Source: Qipengyuania mesophila (GTDB lineage: Bacteria > Pseudomonadota > Alphaproteobacteria > Sphingomonadales > Sphingomonadaceae). Taken from it: a DNA stretch of 64,000 nucleotides. The notes beneath the pieces were generated by a model. That model did not search any database and was not told where the DNA came from. It saw nothing but the letters and a program-made list of their open reading frames with translations. Below are positions 6,965-15,579 of this stretch, in pieces; positions within the stretch are counted from its first letter, which is position 1, and every line of letters begins with the position of its first letter. The DNA lies in contig NZ_JAIGNU010000001.1 of assembly GCF_019711655.1 (NCBI RefSeq), positions 1,583,501 to 1,647,500 on the forward strand, given 5' to 3'. A program made the position numbers and the translations under genes.

Positions 6965-9646
6965 ATGGCCGCCGACTGGACCTCTGCGCTCACCCGCGCC
7001 CGCGCGCATGCGCCCTTCCTCGCCCGCGCGCTCGAGCGGCGGCCCGATCTCGCCGAGCTGCTTGCTGCGGGCGATGGCGACGCGGCGTTGATTGCGGCCA
7101 AGCAGGTCGATGCGGAGGATGTCGCCACGGCGCTGCGCCGCGAGCGGCTCGGCCTCGCGCTGGTGCTGGCGATCGGCGACCTCGCCGGCGGCTTCGATCT
7201 CGACAAGGTTATGCGCGAACTGTCGACCTTCGCCGACCGGGCGCTCCACGGCGCGCTCGCTGCGGCGATCGCCCGGCGCGTGCCCGATGCAGAACCGGCG
7301 GGGATGATCGGGCTGGCGCTGGGCAAGCACGGCGCGGGGGAGCTGAACTATTCCTCCGACATCGATCCGATCCTGCTCTATGATCCCGCGACCCTGCCGC
7401 GCCGCGAACGCGACGAGCCCGGCGAAACCGCGCAACGCTATGCGCGCGAGACGGTACGGCTGCTCTCCGAAGTGACCAGCGAGGGCTATGTCTTCCGCGT
7501 CGACCTACGGCTGCGCCCCGCCGCCGAAGTCAGCCCGCCTGCTTTACCCCTCGACGCGGCCATCACACACTACGAGAGCTCGGCGCTGGCGTGGGAGCGG
7601 GCTGCCTTCATTCGCGCACGCGCCTGCGCGGGCGATATCGCGGCGGGCGAGGCCTTCCTCGACCATATCCGCCCCTTCGTCTGGCGCCGCAGCCTCGACT
7701 TCGGCGCGATCGACGAGATTCGTCGCCTCACCTATCGCATCCGTGACGAGCAGAGTGGACTGGCCAGCCCTGAGCCGGGATACAACCTCAAGCTCGGCCG
7801 CGGGGGCATTCGCGAAATCGAGTTCTTCGCCCAGACGCACCAGTTGATTCATGGGGGTCGCGACCCCTCGCTGCGGGTGCGGGGGACCCGCGCCGCACTC
7901 GATGCGCTCGCGGCCACGGGACGGATCGCCCCTGAAGACGCCCGCCTTCTCGGGGAAAGCTACGACGGCCTGCGCACGATCGAGCACCGGCTGCAGATGG
8001 TCGCCGACAAGCAGACGCACTCGCTGCCTGCAGGCGAAGCGCTCGACAATGTCGCGCGGTTGCACGGCCTCGATGATGGCGCCGCGCTTGTCGCGCATGT
8101 TCGCGACCTGGCTCGGCCGGTTGCCGAACGGTTCGATGCGCTGCTCGACCAGGACCGGACGTCGGGACCGGCGAGTGCGCCGCGCACGCTCGCTGCCGAC
8201 GACAACCCACCACCCGTCCCGGCCGATCTGGCCGATCGCGTGGCCGGCTGGAGGGGCGGGCGGTATCAGGCGCTGCGCAGCCCGGCCGCGCTCGGCGCCT
8301 TCGAGGCGATCCGCCCGGACCTCCTCGCCTCGATCGCAGCCTCGCCCGATCCCGATGCGACGCTGGTACGCTGGGAAAGCCTGATCGCGCGCCTGCCGAG
8401 CGCCATCAATTTGTTCCGTCTGCTCGAGGCGCGCCCTGGCCTTTTCGCACTGATCGCCGACTGCCTCACGCTCGCGCCGCCGCTGGCCGACGAGTTGGCA
8501 AGGCGGCCCGATCTGCTCGATGCGCTGATCGATCGCACCGCGCTCGATTTGCCCGGCCGCGTTGCCGATCTGGCCGAGCGCATGGGGCGGCGCGAGCGCG
8601 GCGACGATTACGAGATGCGGCTCGACCGCTTGCGCGTTGTCACCGGCGAAGCGCGTTTCGCGCTCGGCGTCCAGCTGATCGAGGCGGCGCACGACCCGCT
8701 GGCGATCGCCGCCGGACTCGCGCGCACCGCCGAAGCGGCGTTGCAGGTCGCGCTCGCCGCCGCCGAGGAGGAGTTCGCCGCCAGGCATGGCCGTATCGTG
8801 GGCAGCGAGCTGGTGGTTGTCGGGCTCGGGCGGCTCGGTGGCGGCGCGCTGACACATGCCTCCGATCTCGACATCATCTATCTCTTCACCGGCACGCATG
8901 AAGGCGAGTCCGACGGCGATCGCCCGCTCGGCGCGACGCTCTATTTCAACCGCCTCGCCCAGCGGGTGACCGCCGCGCTGAGCGTGCCGACCGCGCAGGG
9001 CGCGCTCTACGAGGTCGATACGCGGCTCCGGCCACAGGGCGCGCAGGGACCGCTCGCGGTGAGCGTCGAGAGCTTCGCCCGCTACCAGCGCGAGGATGCC
9101 TGGACCTGGGAGCACATGGCGCTCACCCGGGCGCGAGTGATCGCTGGCAGCGAGGCCGCGCGCGAGGAGATCGATGGGGTGGTGGATGCGATCCTCCGCG
9201 CGCCGCGCGATCCCGATGCATTACGCACCGACCTGCTCGCGATGCGCGGCGAAATGGCCGCGCACAAGCCGCCCAAGGGCCCACTCGATGCCAAATTGCT
9301 GCGCGGCGGGCTCGTCGATCTCGAGTTCCTGATCCACTTCCTCCAGCTGCGCGACCGCATTGCGCTGACCCCCGATCTCGCCGCCGCGATCGCCGCCTTG
9401 GTCGAGGCCGGGAGCCTGCCCGCCGCCATCGGTGAGGCGCACGACTTGATGACGCGGTTGCTGGTCGGTACGCGGCTGCTCGCGCCCGAGCTCTCCCGCC
9501 CCAAGGCCGCAGCCGCGGCGCTGCTGGCACGGCAGAGCGGGTGCGAGGATTATGCTGCGTTGCTGCAAGCGCTGGACGCGGCTCGCGGAGCGGTCGCGGC
9601 GGCGTGGCAGGCGATATTCGGCGAAACCCTGGAGATGGACCAATGA
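6965..9646 (+). CDS. glnE: Bifunctional glutamine synthetase adenylyltransferase/deadenylase
   Basis: Adds or removes AMP on glutamine synthetase in response to PII state, setting nitrogen assimilation. The protein is 893 aa, somewhat shorter than many homologues. Two nucleotidyltransferase domains are visible: the N-terminal deadenylylase with LGKHGAGELNYSSDIDPILL and the C-terminal adenylylase with GLGRLGGGALTHASDLDIIYL, each followed by helical PII-uridylyltransferase-like regions. The frame stays open far upstream, but the ATG at 6965 has GCAGGAA at a good distance and starts the conserved part. The stop overlaps the next ATG (ATGA), indicating translational coupling to bcp. Confidence 0.96.
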   Translation: MAADWTSALTRARAHAPFLARALERRPDLAELLAAGDGDAALIAAKQVDAEDVATALRRERLGLALVLAIGDLAGGFDLDKVMRELSTFADRALHGALAAAIARRVPDAEPAGMIGLALGKHGAGELNYSSDIDPILLYDPATLPRRERDEPGETAQRYARETVRLLSEVTSEGYVFRVDLRLRPAAEVSPPALPLDAAITHYESSALAWERAAFIRARACAGDIAAGEAFLDHIRPFVWRRSLDFGAIDEIRRLTYRIRDEQSGLASPEPGYNLKLGRGGIREIEFFAQTHQLIHGGRDPSLRVRGTRAALDALAATGRIAPEDARLLGESYDGLRTIEHRLQMVADKQTHSLPAGEALDNVARLHGLDDGAALVAHVRDLARPVAERFDALLDQDRTSGPASAPRTLAADDNPPPVPADLADRVAGWRGGRYQALRSPAALGAFEAIRPDLLASIAASPDPDATLVRWESLIARLPSAINLFRLLEARPGLFALIADCLTLAPPLADELARRPDLLDALIDRTALDLPGRVADLAERMGRRERGDDYEMRLDRLRVVTGEARFALGVQLIEAAHDPLAIAAGLARTAEAALQVALAAAEEEFAARHGRIVGSELVVVGLGRLGGGALTHASDLDIIYLFTGTHEGESDGDRPLGATLYFNRLAQRVTAALSVPTAQGALYEVDTRLRPQGAQGPLAVSVESFARYQREDAWTWEHMALTRARVIAGSEAAREEIDGVVDAILRAPRDPDALRTDLLAMRGEMAAHKPPKGPLDAKLLRGGLVDLEFLIHFLQLRDRIALTPDLAAAIAALVEAGSLPAAIGEAHDLMTRLLVGTRLLAPELSRPKAAAAALLARQSGCEDYAALLQALDAARGAVAAAWQAIFGETLEMDQ

Positions 9647-10116
9647 GCGACAGTTTTGACGAAGGCGATGCCTTTCCCGATTTCAGCATGGAAACGCCCG
9701 ATGGGGGCACGGTGACCAAGGCCGATCTGGCTGGCCGCAAGGCAGTGATCTTCTTCTACCCCAAGGACAACACGCCCGGTTGCACCACCGAGGCGAAGGA
9801 TTTCTCCGCGCTCAAGGCTGACTTCGAGCAGGCCGGCGTGCGGCTGCTGGGCGTCAGCAAGGATTCGGCGAAGAAGCACCAGAATTTCATCGCCAAGCAC
9901 GATCTCACGGTCGACCTTGCCACCGATGCGCAGGAGGGCGGCCTGTCTGACGTGCTCGGCGCCTGGGGCGAGAAGCAGAATTACGGCCGGACCTACATGG
10001 GCATGATTCGCTCGACCTATCTGCTCGACGGCGAAGGCCGCATCCTGCGCGTCTGGCCCAAGGTGCGGGTCAAGGGACACGCAGAGGAAGTGCTCGAGGC
10101 AGCACGATCGGCATGA
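9643..10116 (+). CDS. bcp: Peroxiredoxin of the Bcp/PrxQ family
   Basis: 157 aa thioredoxin-fold peroxidase that reduces hydroperoxides in the cytoplasm. The peroxidatic motif FFYPKDNTPGCTTEAKDF is clear. The resolving Cys that often lies five residues after the peroxidatic Cys (PGCTxxAC in E. coli Bcp) is Lys here, and no other Cys is evident in the protein. It would therefore work as a 1-Cys type enzyme or need an external thiol. It overlaps glnE and the next gene by four bases each, so the three genes form one tightly coupled unit. Confidence 0.93.
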   Translation: MSDSFDEGDAFPDFSMETPDGGTVTKADLAGRKAVIFFYPKDNTPGCTTEAKDFSALKADFEQAGVRLLGVSKDSAKKHQNFIAKHDLTVDLATDAQEGGLSDVLGAWGEKQNYGRTYMGMIRSTYLLDGEGRILRVWPKVRVKGHAEEVLEAARSA

Positions 10117-10913
10117 CCTCCCGCCATCGCATGCTCGGCGAGGCGATCCGCGCCGCATTGCTGACAGGCGAACCACAGGCCAAGGTCTTCGCCGCGCGCG
10201 CGGTCGCGCGCGACTGGCGGCTGGGGCGGCTAGAATTCGGTTCCGATGGAGCAATGCCCGATCGCCCGGCCTGGCCGGCGAAGCTCGAGTTCCTGCCTCC
10301 CGCCCGCATGCCCAAGCGCGGCAAGATGGGATCCGAGCGCAATCGAATCGCGTTGTGGCACGCGCTCGCGCATATCGAATTCGTCGCCATCGACCTCGCA
10401 CTCGACATGGCCGGACGCTTCGGCGCGGCGATGGGCGAGGCGTTCGTTTCGGATTTCCTGGCGGTGGCCGCGGACGAGGCGATGCATTTCGCGCTGATCG
10501 CCCGCAAGCTCGAATCGCTCGGATTGCAATACGGTGCGCTGCCGGTGCACGACGGGCTATGGAGTGCCGCGCAGGACACCGCGCACGATGTCGCCGCGCG
10601 GCTGGCGGTGGTTCCCATGGTGCTCGAGGCGCGCGGGCTCGACGTCACGCCTGCAACGCTCGAGCGGGTTCGCGAGCAGGGAGATGAAGGCGGCGCGCGA
10701 ATCCTCGAACGAATCCTTGACGACGAAATCCGGCATGTCGCCATTGGCTCCAAGCACTTTCATGCGTTGTGCGAGGTGCGCGGAGAGAATCCCCGAGAAT
10801 CGTGGCAAAAGCTCGTCCACACGTATTTTTCCGGAGGGCTGAAAGGTCCGTTCAACGACTCAGCGCGTTTCGCAGGCGGCCTACCGCGCGACTACTACGC
10901 GACTATTGCCTGA
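10113..10913 (+). CDS. DUF455 ferritin-like di-metal protein
   Basis: 266 aa, DUF455 (ferritin-like superfamily). Carboxylate and histidine metal ligands recur in helices: LAHIEFVAIDLALD, ADEAMHFALIARKL, VLEARGLDVTP and DDEIRHVAIGSKHF, giving the E...ExxH...E...ExxH pattern of a diiron four-helix bundle, as in MiaE-like proteins. The enzymatic role is not established for the family; it may be an oxidase, a hydroxylase or a metal store. Its start overlaps the bcp stop (ATGA). Coupling to a peroxiredoxin would fit an oxygen- or peroxide-linked role, but that is inference. Confidence 0.85.
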   Translation: MTSRHRMLGEAIRAALLTGEPQAKVFAARAVARDWRLGRLEFGSDGAMPDRPAWPAKLEFLPPARMPKRGKMGSERNRIALWHALAHIEFVAIDLALDMAGRFGAAMGEAFVSDFLAVAADEAMHFALIARKLESLGLQYGALPVHDGLWSAAQDTAHDVAARLAVVPMVLEARGLDVTPATLERVREQGDEGGARILERILDDEIRHVAIGSKHFHALCEVRGENPRESWQKLVHTYFSGGLKGPFNDSARFAGGLPRDYYATIA

Positions 10914-11053
10914 TTAAGATTTTCGCCCTTAACCCAAACTCACGAGACGCCGGGGGGTTCCGGCAGTGACTGAAAAGAGAGCGGTAGCGGCACGGGACGC
11001 CGTCATCGCTCGGGATCGAACAGGCGCAAAAGCGCCGGATGGACGGGTTTTGC

Positions 11054-11734
11054 ATGCTCACCAAGCGCATTTCGCTTGCTCTCACCGTGATGGCAGGTTT
11101 CGGTATCGCCGCAGCTCCGGCTCAGGCACAGGAAACCAACGCTGCCGCCGCAGTCGGGGCGATCGACATGAGCAAGGTCGCCGCACCGGCACAGGCCGGC
11201 GATGACGCTCAGTTCCAGCAGCTTTTCGCCCAATGGGACAAGCTCGACGGTGCGGCTCCGGCTGCGGCGCGGGTTTCGGTTCCTTCGCGCATGCCGCTCG
11301 ACAACACCCGGCTGACCAGCGATTACGGCATGCGCACGCACCCCGTGCTCGGCGGTCGCCGAAGCCATAAGGGTGTCGACCTGTCCGCGCCCACCGGCAC
11401 TCCGATTTACGCGACTGCCGACGGCTATGTCAGCAAGGCCGAATGGTTCTCGAGCTACGGCAAGTACGTTTCGATCGAACATGGCGCCCGTCTGCAGACA
11501 CGTTTCGCGCACATGTCGGACATCGCGGTCGAAGCGGGCACGCGCGTCAAGAAGGGCGACATCATCGGATACGTCGGTTCCACCGGCCGTTCGACCGGCC
11601 CGCACCTACACTATGAAGTCCGCATCGACGGCGAAGCGGTCAACCCGGTTCCCTACATGGTCGAATCGGAAGCTCAGCGCGCCTTCGCGCTAGCCATGGG
11701 CACCGGCGGGCAGGGCGACGGCGACGACGAATAA
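11054..11734 (+). CDS. M23-family metallopeptidase (LytM/peptidoglycan endopeptidase type), exported
   Basis: 226 aa. MLTKRISLALTVMAGFGIAA...AQAQ is a Sec signal peptide, so I chose the ATG at 11054 over one five codons upstream, which would disturb it. The C-terminal half is a LytM domain with the zinc motifs HKGVDLSAP (HxxxD) and GRSTGPHLHYEV (HxH), preceded by the typical SDYGMRTHPVLGG. Such enzymes cut cross-links in peptidoglycan. The tail after the domain is short and acidic (GTGGQGDGDDE). The gene stands alone, with a strong terminator directly downstream. Confidence 0.93.
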   Translation: MLTKRISLALTVMAGFGIAAAPAQAQETNAAAAVGAIDMSKVAAPAQAGDDAQFQQLFAQWDKLDGAAPAAARVSVPSRMPLDNTRLTSDYGMRTHPVLGGRRSHKGVDLSAPTGTPIYATADGYVSKAEWFSSYGKYVSIEHGARLQTRFAHMSDIAVEAGTRVKKGDIIGYVGSTGRSTGPHLHYEVRIDGEAVNPVPYMVESEAQRAFALAMGTGGQGDGDDE

Positions 11735-11765
11735 GTCCAAACGAACCCGCGGGTTCGGTGAAAAA

Positions 11766-11797
11766 GGGCAGCGGGAGCGATCCCGCTGCCCTTTTTT
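11766..11797 (+). terminator. Rho-independent terminator after the M23 peptidase
   Basis: GGGCAGCGGGA (11766-11776) and TCCCGCTGCCC (11781-11791) form a perfect 11-bp stem closed by a GCGA tetraloop, followed by six T. AAAAA just before the stem lets it work in the other direction too. Confidence 0.95.
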
Positions 11798-11890
11798 CTT
11801 GCCCATGGGAGAGGCTGGGGTAGGTTTCTTTGAGAAACCCGATGAGTCCGCGCGAGATGACGGACCGACGGAGAGGAGAGAGGCCAGCCC

Positions 11891-13438
11891 ATGCACCCCA
11901 TCGCCCATGCGCAGACGCGTCCCGAGCATCCCGCCATCGTCATGGCTGGCAGCGGGGAGACCGTGACTTTCGGCGAGATGGACCGCTACGCCAACCGCTT
12001 CGCCCATCTGCTCCGTGTGCGAGGTCTGGGGCGCGGCGACCATTTCGCCGTGCTGATGGAAAACAACGTCCACTATCTTCAGGTCGTGTGGGGCTCGCAG
12101 CGCGCGGGCACGATGATGGTGCCGATCTCGACCCGGCTGACCGCGCCCGAAATCGCCTACATCCTCAAGGATGCCGGCGCGAAGTTCCTGCTCACAACAC
12201 GCAAGTTCGACGACGTGCTCGACGGCATACGCGCCGAATGCCCCGAGCTGCCGCTGCTGATCGTCGGCGGCGAGGGCGAGGAGGATTACGAGGCGGCGCT
12301 GGCCGCGCAGCCCGACGAGCCGATCCCCGACCAGGCCCCCGGCCAGTACATGCTCTATTCCTCGGGCACCACCGGCCGACCGAAGGGCGTCAAGCCCGCG
12401 CCCCCTGCGGATGACGACATTCAGGCGGTCAATCCGCTGATGGGGCTGGCAGTTATGGGTGCCGGCATGCCCGCCGACGGCAGCATGGTCTATCTCTCGC
12501 CCGCGCCGCTCTATCATGCCGCCCCGCTCGGCTGGGGTACCACCGCGCAGCGGCTCGGCGGGACGGTCGTCGTGCTGGAGAAGTTCGAACCCGAACATGC
12601 GCTGGCGACGATCGAGAAATACAAGGTCACCGACAGCCAGTGGGTGCCGACGCATTTCGTGCGCATGCTCAAGCTCGATCCCGACGTGCGGACGAAATAC
12701 GACCTGTCGAGCCACCAGCGAGCGCTGCACGCGGCCGCGCCCTGCCCGGTCCCGATCAAGCGCGCGATGATCGAGTGGTGGGGCCCGATCATCAATGAGT
12801 ACTACGCCGGCTCCGAAGGCATCGGCATGACGCTGATCAAGGCGGCGGACTGGCTCGATCACCCGGGAAGTGTGGGCAAGGCGATCCACGGCACCCTTCA
12901 TGTCTGCGACCCCGAGGGCAACGAGGTCCCCGCGGGGCAGGACGGGCTGCTGTTCTTCGAGAACGAGAACATCCCGACCTATCACAACGACCCCGACAAG
13001 ACGCGCGAGGCGATGCATCCCAAGGGCTGGATGACGCTGGGCGACATCGGCCATGTCGACGAGGACGGCTATCTCTTCCTGACCGACCGCAAGAGCCACA
13101 TGATCATCTCGGGTGGGGTCAACATCTACCCGCAGGAGATCGAGAACCTGCTCGTCACGCATGACAAGGTGATGGATGCGGCGGTGATCGGCGCGCCCTG
13201 CCCCGATTTCGGCGAGAAGGTGGTGGCGGTGGTCCAGCCGATGGACATGGCCGATGCCGGCGAGGCGCTCGAGGCGGAACTCCGCGATTTCCTCGCGCCG
13301 AGCCTGTCGAAGATCAAGATGCCCAAGCTGTTCGATTTCCGCCCGCAACTGCCGCGCGAAGCCAATGGCAAGCTCTACAAGCGCGAGCTGCGTGACGAGT
13401 ACCAGCGCATGGCCGAAGCCGAGACGGAGCAGGCGTGA
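11891..13438 (+). CDS. Acyl-CoA synthetase (AMP-forming), FadD-like
   Basis: 515 aa member of the ANL superfamily, which activates a carboxylic acid with ATP and CoA. Motifs in order: the phosphate-binding YSSGTTGRPKGVKPA near residue 155; NEYYAGSEG, the A5-type motif with the Glu typical of acyl-CoA ligases; GWMTLGDIGHVDEDGYLFLTDR; and the C-terminal PREANGKLYKREL with the catalytic Lys. Substrate range is not readable. Its stop overlaps the following P450 start (TGATG), so the two are translationally coupled, suggesting a shared pathway for a lipid, steroid or terpenoid acid. A GGAGAGGAGAG purine stretch precedes the ATG. Confidence 0.9.
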   Translation: MHPIAHAQTRPEHPAIVMAGSGETVTFGEMDRYANRFAHLLRVRGLGRGDHFAVLMENNVHYLQVVWGSQRAGTMMVPISTRLTAPEIAYILKDAGAKFLLTTRKFDDVLDGIRAECPELPLLIVGGEGEEDYEAALAAQPDEPIPDQAPGQYMLYSSGTTGRPKGVKPAPPADDDIQAVNPLMGLAVMGAGMPADGSMVYLSPAPLYHAAPLGWGTTAQRLGGTVVVLEKFEPEHALATIEKYKVTDSQWVPTHFVRMLKLDPDVRTKYDLSSHQRALHAAAPCPVPIKRAMIEWWGPIINEYYAGSEGIGMTLIKAADWLDHPGSVGKAIHGTLHVCDPEGNEVPAGQDGLLFFENENIPTYHNDPDKTREAMHPKGWMTLGDIGHVDEDGYLFLTDRKSHMIISGGVNIYPQEIENLLVTHDKVMDAAVIGAPCPDFGEKVVAVVQPMDMADAGEALEAELRDFLAPSLSKIKMPKLFDFRPQLPREANGKLYKRELRDEYQRMAEAETEQA

Positions 13439-14739
13439 TGGCGACGCGGGAAAAGCCCACGCTCGATCCCGCCGTCGCGCGCGCGGTCATCGACCCGGCC
13501 AGCTACGCCGCCTGGGACCCGCTGCTCGACATCTTCGACCGGTTGCGCGAGGAGATGCCGGTCGCCTGGGCGGAGAGCCAGGACGATCACGTACATCCGC
13601 CCTTCTGGCTGGTCACGCGCTATGACGACGTGATGCGCATGTCGAAGGACAATGCGACCTTCCTCAACAATCCGCACACGGTGGTCTTCAGCCTCACCGA
13701 GGGGATCGAATTCGCCAAGAAGATGACCGGCGGCAGCGAACATCTCGTCGCCAGCCTCGTCACCTTCGACGGGGCGACGCATATGAAATACCGCAAGCTG
13801 ACGCAGGAATGGTTCATGCCCAAGAACCTGCGCACGGTGGAGGAGGAGATCCGCGGTATTGCCCACGCCGCCGTCGACCGGCTGCTGGAGGGCGGCAACG
13901 AGGCCGATTTCGTCAAGGCCGTGTCGGCTCCCTACCCGCTGCATGTGGTGATGCAGATCATGGGCGTGCCCGAGGAAGACGAGCCGCGCATGCTGATGCT
14001 CACGCAGCAGCTCTTCGGGGGGCAGGACGACGATCTCAACCAGTCGGGCATCAAGGACCTGCCGCCCGAGGCGATCACCCAGCTGGTGGCGGGGGCGGTG
14101 GCCGATTTCGAAGCCTATTTCGCCAAGTTGACGGCCGAGCGCCGCGCCAATCCCACCGCCGACGTCGCCAGCACCATCGCCAATGCGGTGATCGACGGCG
14201 AACCCCTCAACGACCGCGACATGATGGGCTATTACATCATCCTCGCAGCGGCGGGGCACGACACCACCAGTGCCAGCACGGCGGGCGCCATGCTCGCGCT
14301 GGCGCGCGATCCCGAGCAGTGGGCCAGGGTGAAATCCGACCGTTCGCTGCTCCCCGGCATCGTCGAGGAAGCGATCCGCTGGACCACGCCGGTGCAGCAT
14401 TTCATGCGCACCGCGGCAGAAGACACCGAGGTGGGCGGGCAGGCGATCGCCAAGGGCGACTGGCTGATGATGAACTATGTCGCCGCCAATCACGACCCGG
14501 CGCATTTCGAGAACCCGCGCAAGTTTGACGCCGCGCGCAGCCCCAACCGCCACCTCGCCTTCGGCGCGGGCGCACATCAATGTCTAGGTTTGCATCTCGC
14601 GCGGCTCGAGATGCGCATCCTGTTCGAGACTCTGCTTGACCGGATCGAGAGCGTCGAACTGGCGGGCGAACCGGCGCGGAGCAAATCGACCTTCGTCGGC
14701 GGGCTGAAGGCGCTGCCGCTGCGCTTTACCGCGGCCTGA
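13438..14739 (+). CDS. Cytochrome P450
   Basis: 433 aa soluble bacterial P450 without a membrane anchor. The I-helix oxygen-activation motif AAAGHDTTSAS, the ExxR pair in VEEAIRW, and the heme loop FGAGAHQCLGLHLARLE with the axial Cys are all intact. It needs a ferredoxin and a reductase, neither of which is in the window. The ATG at 13438 overlaps the stop of the acyl-CoA synthetase gene; a GTG one codon earlier is possible. The pairing suggests hydroxylation of an acid that is then, or has already been, activated to a CoA ester. The subfamily cannot be fixed by eye. Confidence 0.94.
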   Translation: MATREKPTLDPAVARAVIDPASYAAWDPLLDIFDRLREEMPVAWAESQDDHVHPPFWLVTRYDDVMRMSKDNATFLNNPHTVVFSLTEGIEFAKKMTGGSEHLVASLVTFDGATHMKYRKLTQEWFMPKNLRTVEEEIRGIAHAAVDRLLEGGNEADFVKAVSAPYPLHVVMQIMGVPEEDEPRMLMLTQQLFGGQDDDLNQSGIKDLPPEAITQLVAGAVADFEAYFAKLTAERRANPTADVASTIANAVIDGEPLNDRDMMGYYIILAAAGHDTTSASTAGAMLALARDPEQWARVKSDRSLLPGIVEEAIRWTTPVQHFMRTAAEDTEVGGQAIAKGDWLMMNYVAANHDPAHFENPRKFDAARSPNRHLAFGAGAHQCLGLHLARLEMRILFETLLDRIESVELAGEPARSKSTFVGGLKALPLRFTAA

Positions 14740-14934
14740 TCCCGAAGCGACGCAAGACCGTCAAACTCCCGTAATAGTGCGGAGATTCGAACTCGGTTCG
14801 TCGCATATTCCTGTCGGTCGATCCCTCCGATCGCTAGATTGACAGTATGGAAAAAGACGCTGGATGCACACTTTTCGACTGCGGTCGGGGAGACGTATCC
14901 ATTCGCCCTGTATAGCAAGAAGAAAGGAGGGGCG

Positions 14935-15561
14935 ATGACACTATTGGAACCGTACAATCTGCCGTTCGCGGCAGCCCTGGTCTTGGTGGCGGCGCTGTTC
15001 GTCATCCAGCTGTTTGGCTTTCTCGATATCGACCTCGATCTCGACGCCGATGCGGATGGCGATGCGGCGATCGGCGCGGGACCGCTGGGCGGCCTGCTGA
15101 CCTTGCTCGGTCTTGGCCGGGTGCCTCTGACGATCTGGCTGGTGGTCTTCCTGCTCGTCTTCGCCGCGGTCGGCGTGAGCGGGCAACAGCTGGCTCACGG
15201 CCTGACCGGAGCGCCGCTCGATCGCTGGCTCGCCGCCGCGCTTGCCGGTGCGGGGGCGCTACCTCTGGCGGCGCTTATCGCCCGGCCGTTGGGAATGATC
15301 CTGCCGCAGGACGAGACCACCGCGGTCGATATCGGGACGCTCGTGGGGCGCCGTGGGGTGATTACCGACGGTACCGCCCGCAGCGGTTCGCCCGCCCGCG
15401 CCCGCGTCAGGGATCTCCACGGGCAGGACCACTACGTCATGGTCGAGCCGCACGAGGCCGACAGCCACCTCCTCGCCGGCGATGAGGTTCTCCTCGTCCG
15501 CCGCGAGGGCAACCAGTTCTACGCGACCGCGCTCGCCGAGCGCCGCCTGTCGCCGCAATAG
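14935..15561 (+). CDS. yqiJ: YqiJ-like membrane protein with C-terminal OB-fold domain
   Basis: 208 aa, close to the 209 aa of E. coli YqiJ. The N-terminal half holds three hydrophobic segments (AAALVLVAALFVIQLFGF; PLTIWLVVFLLVFAAVGV; WLAAALAGAGALPLAALIA) separated by an Asp-rich loop. The C-terminal half (GTLVGRRGVITDG... to VLLVRREGNQFYAT) is an NfeD/OB-like beta domain. AAAGGAGG precedes the ATG at 14935, which I prefer to an in-frame ATG further upstream. NfeD/YqiJ proteins partner with flotillins, and a flotillin gene follows after 18 bp. The pair probably organises membrane microdomains. Confidence 0.85.
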   Translation: MTLLEPYNLPFAAALVLVAALFVIQLFGFLDIDLDLDADADGDAAIGAGPLGGLLTLLGLGRVPLTIWLVVFLLVFAAVGVSGQQLAHGLTGAPLDRWLAAALAGAGALPLAALIARPLGMILPQDETTAVDIGTLVGRRGVITDGTARSGSPARARVRDLHGQDHYVMVEPHEADSHLLAGDEVLLVRREGNQFYATALAERRLSPQ

Positions 15562-15579
15562 TTTCTGCAAGGAGTAGCA

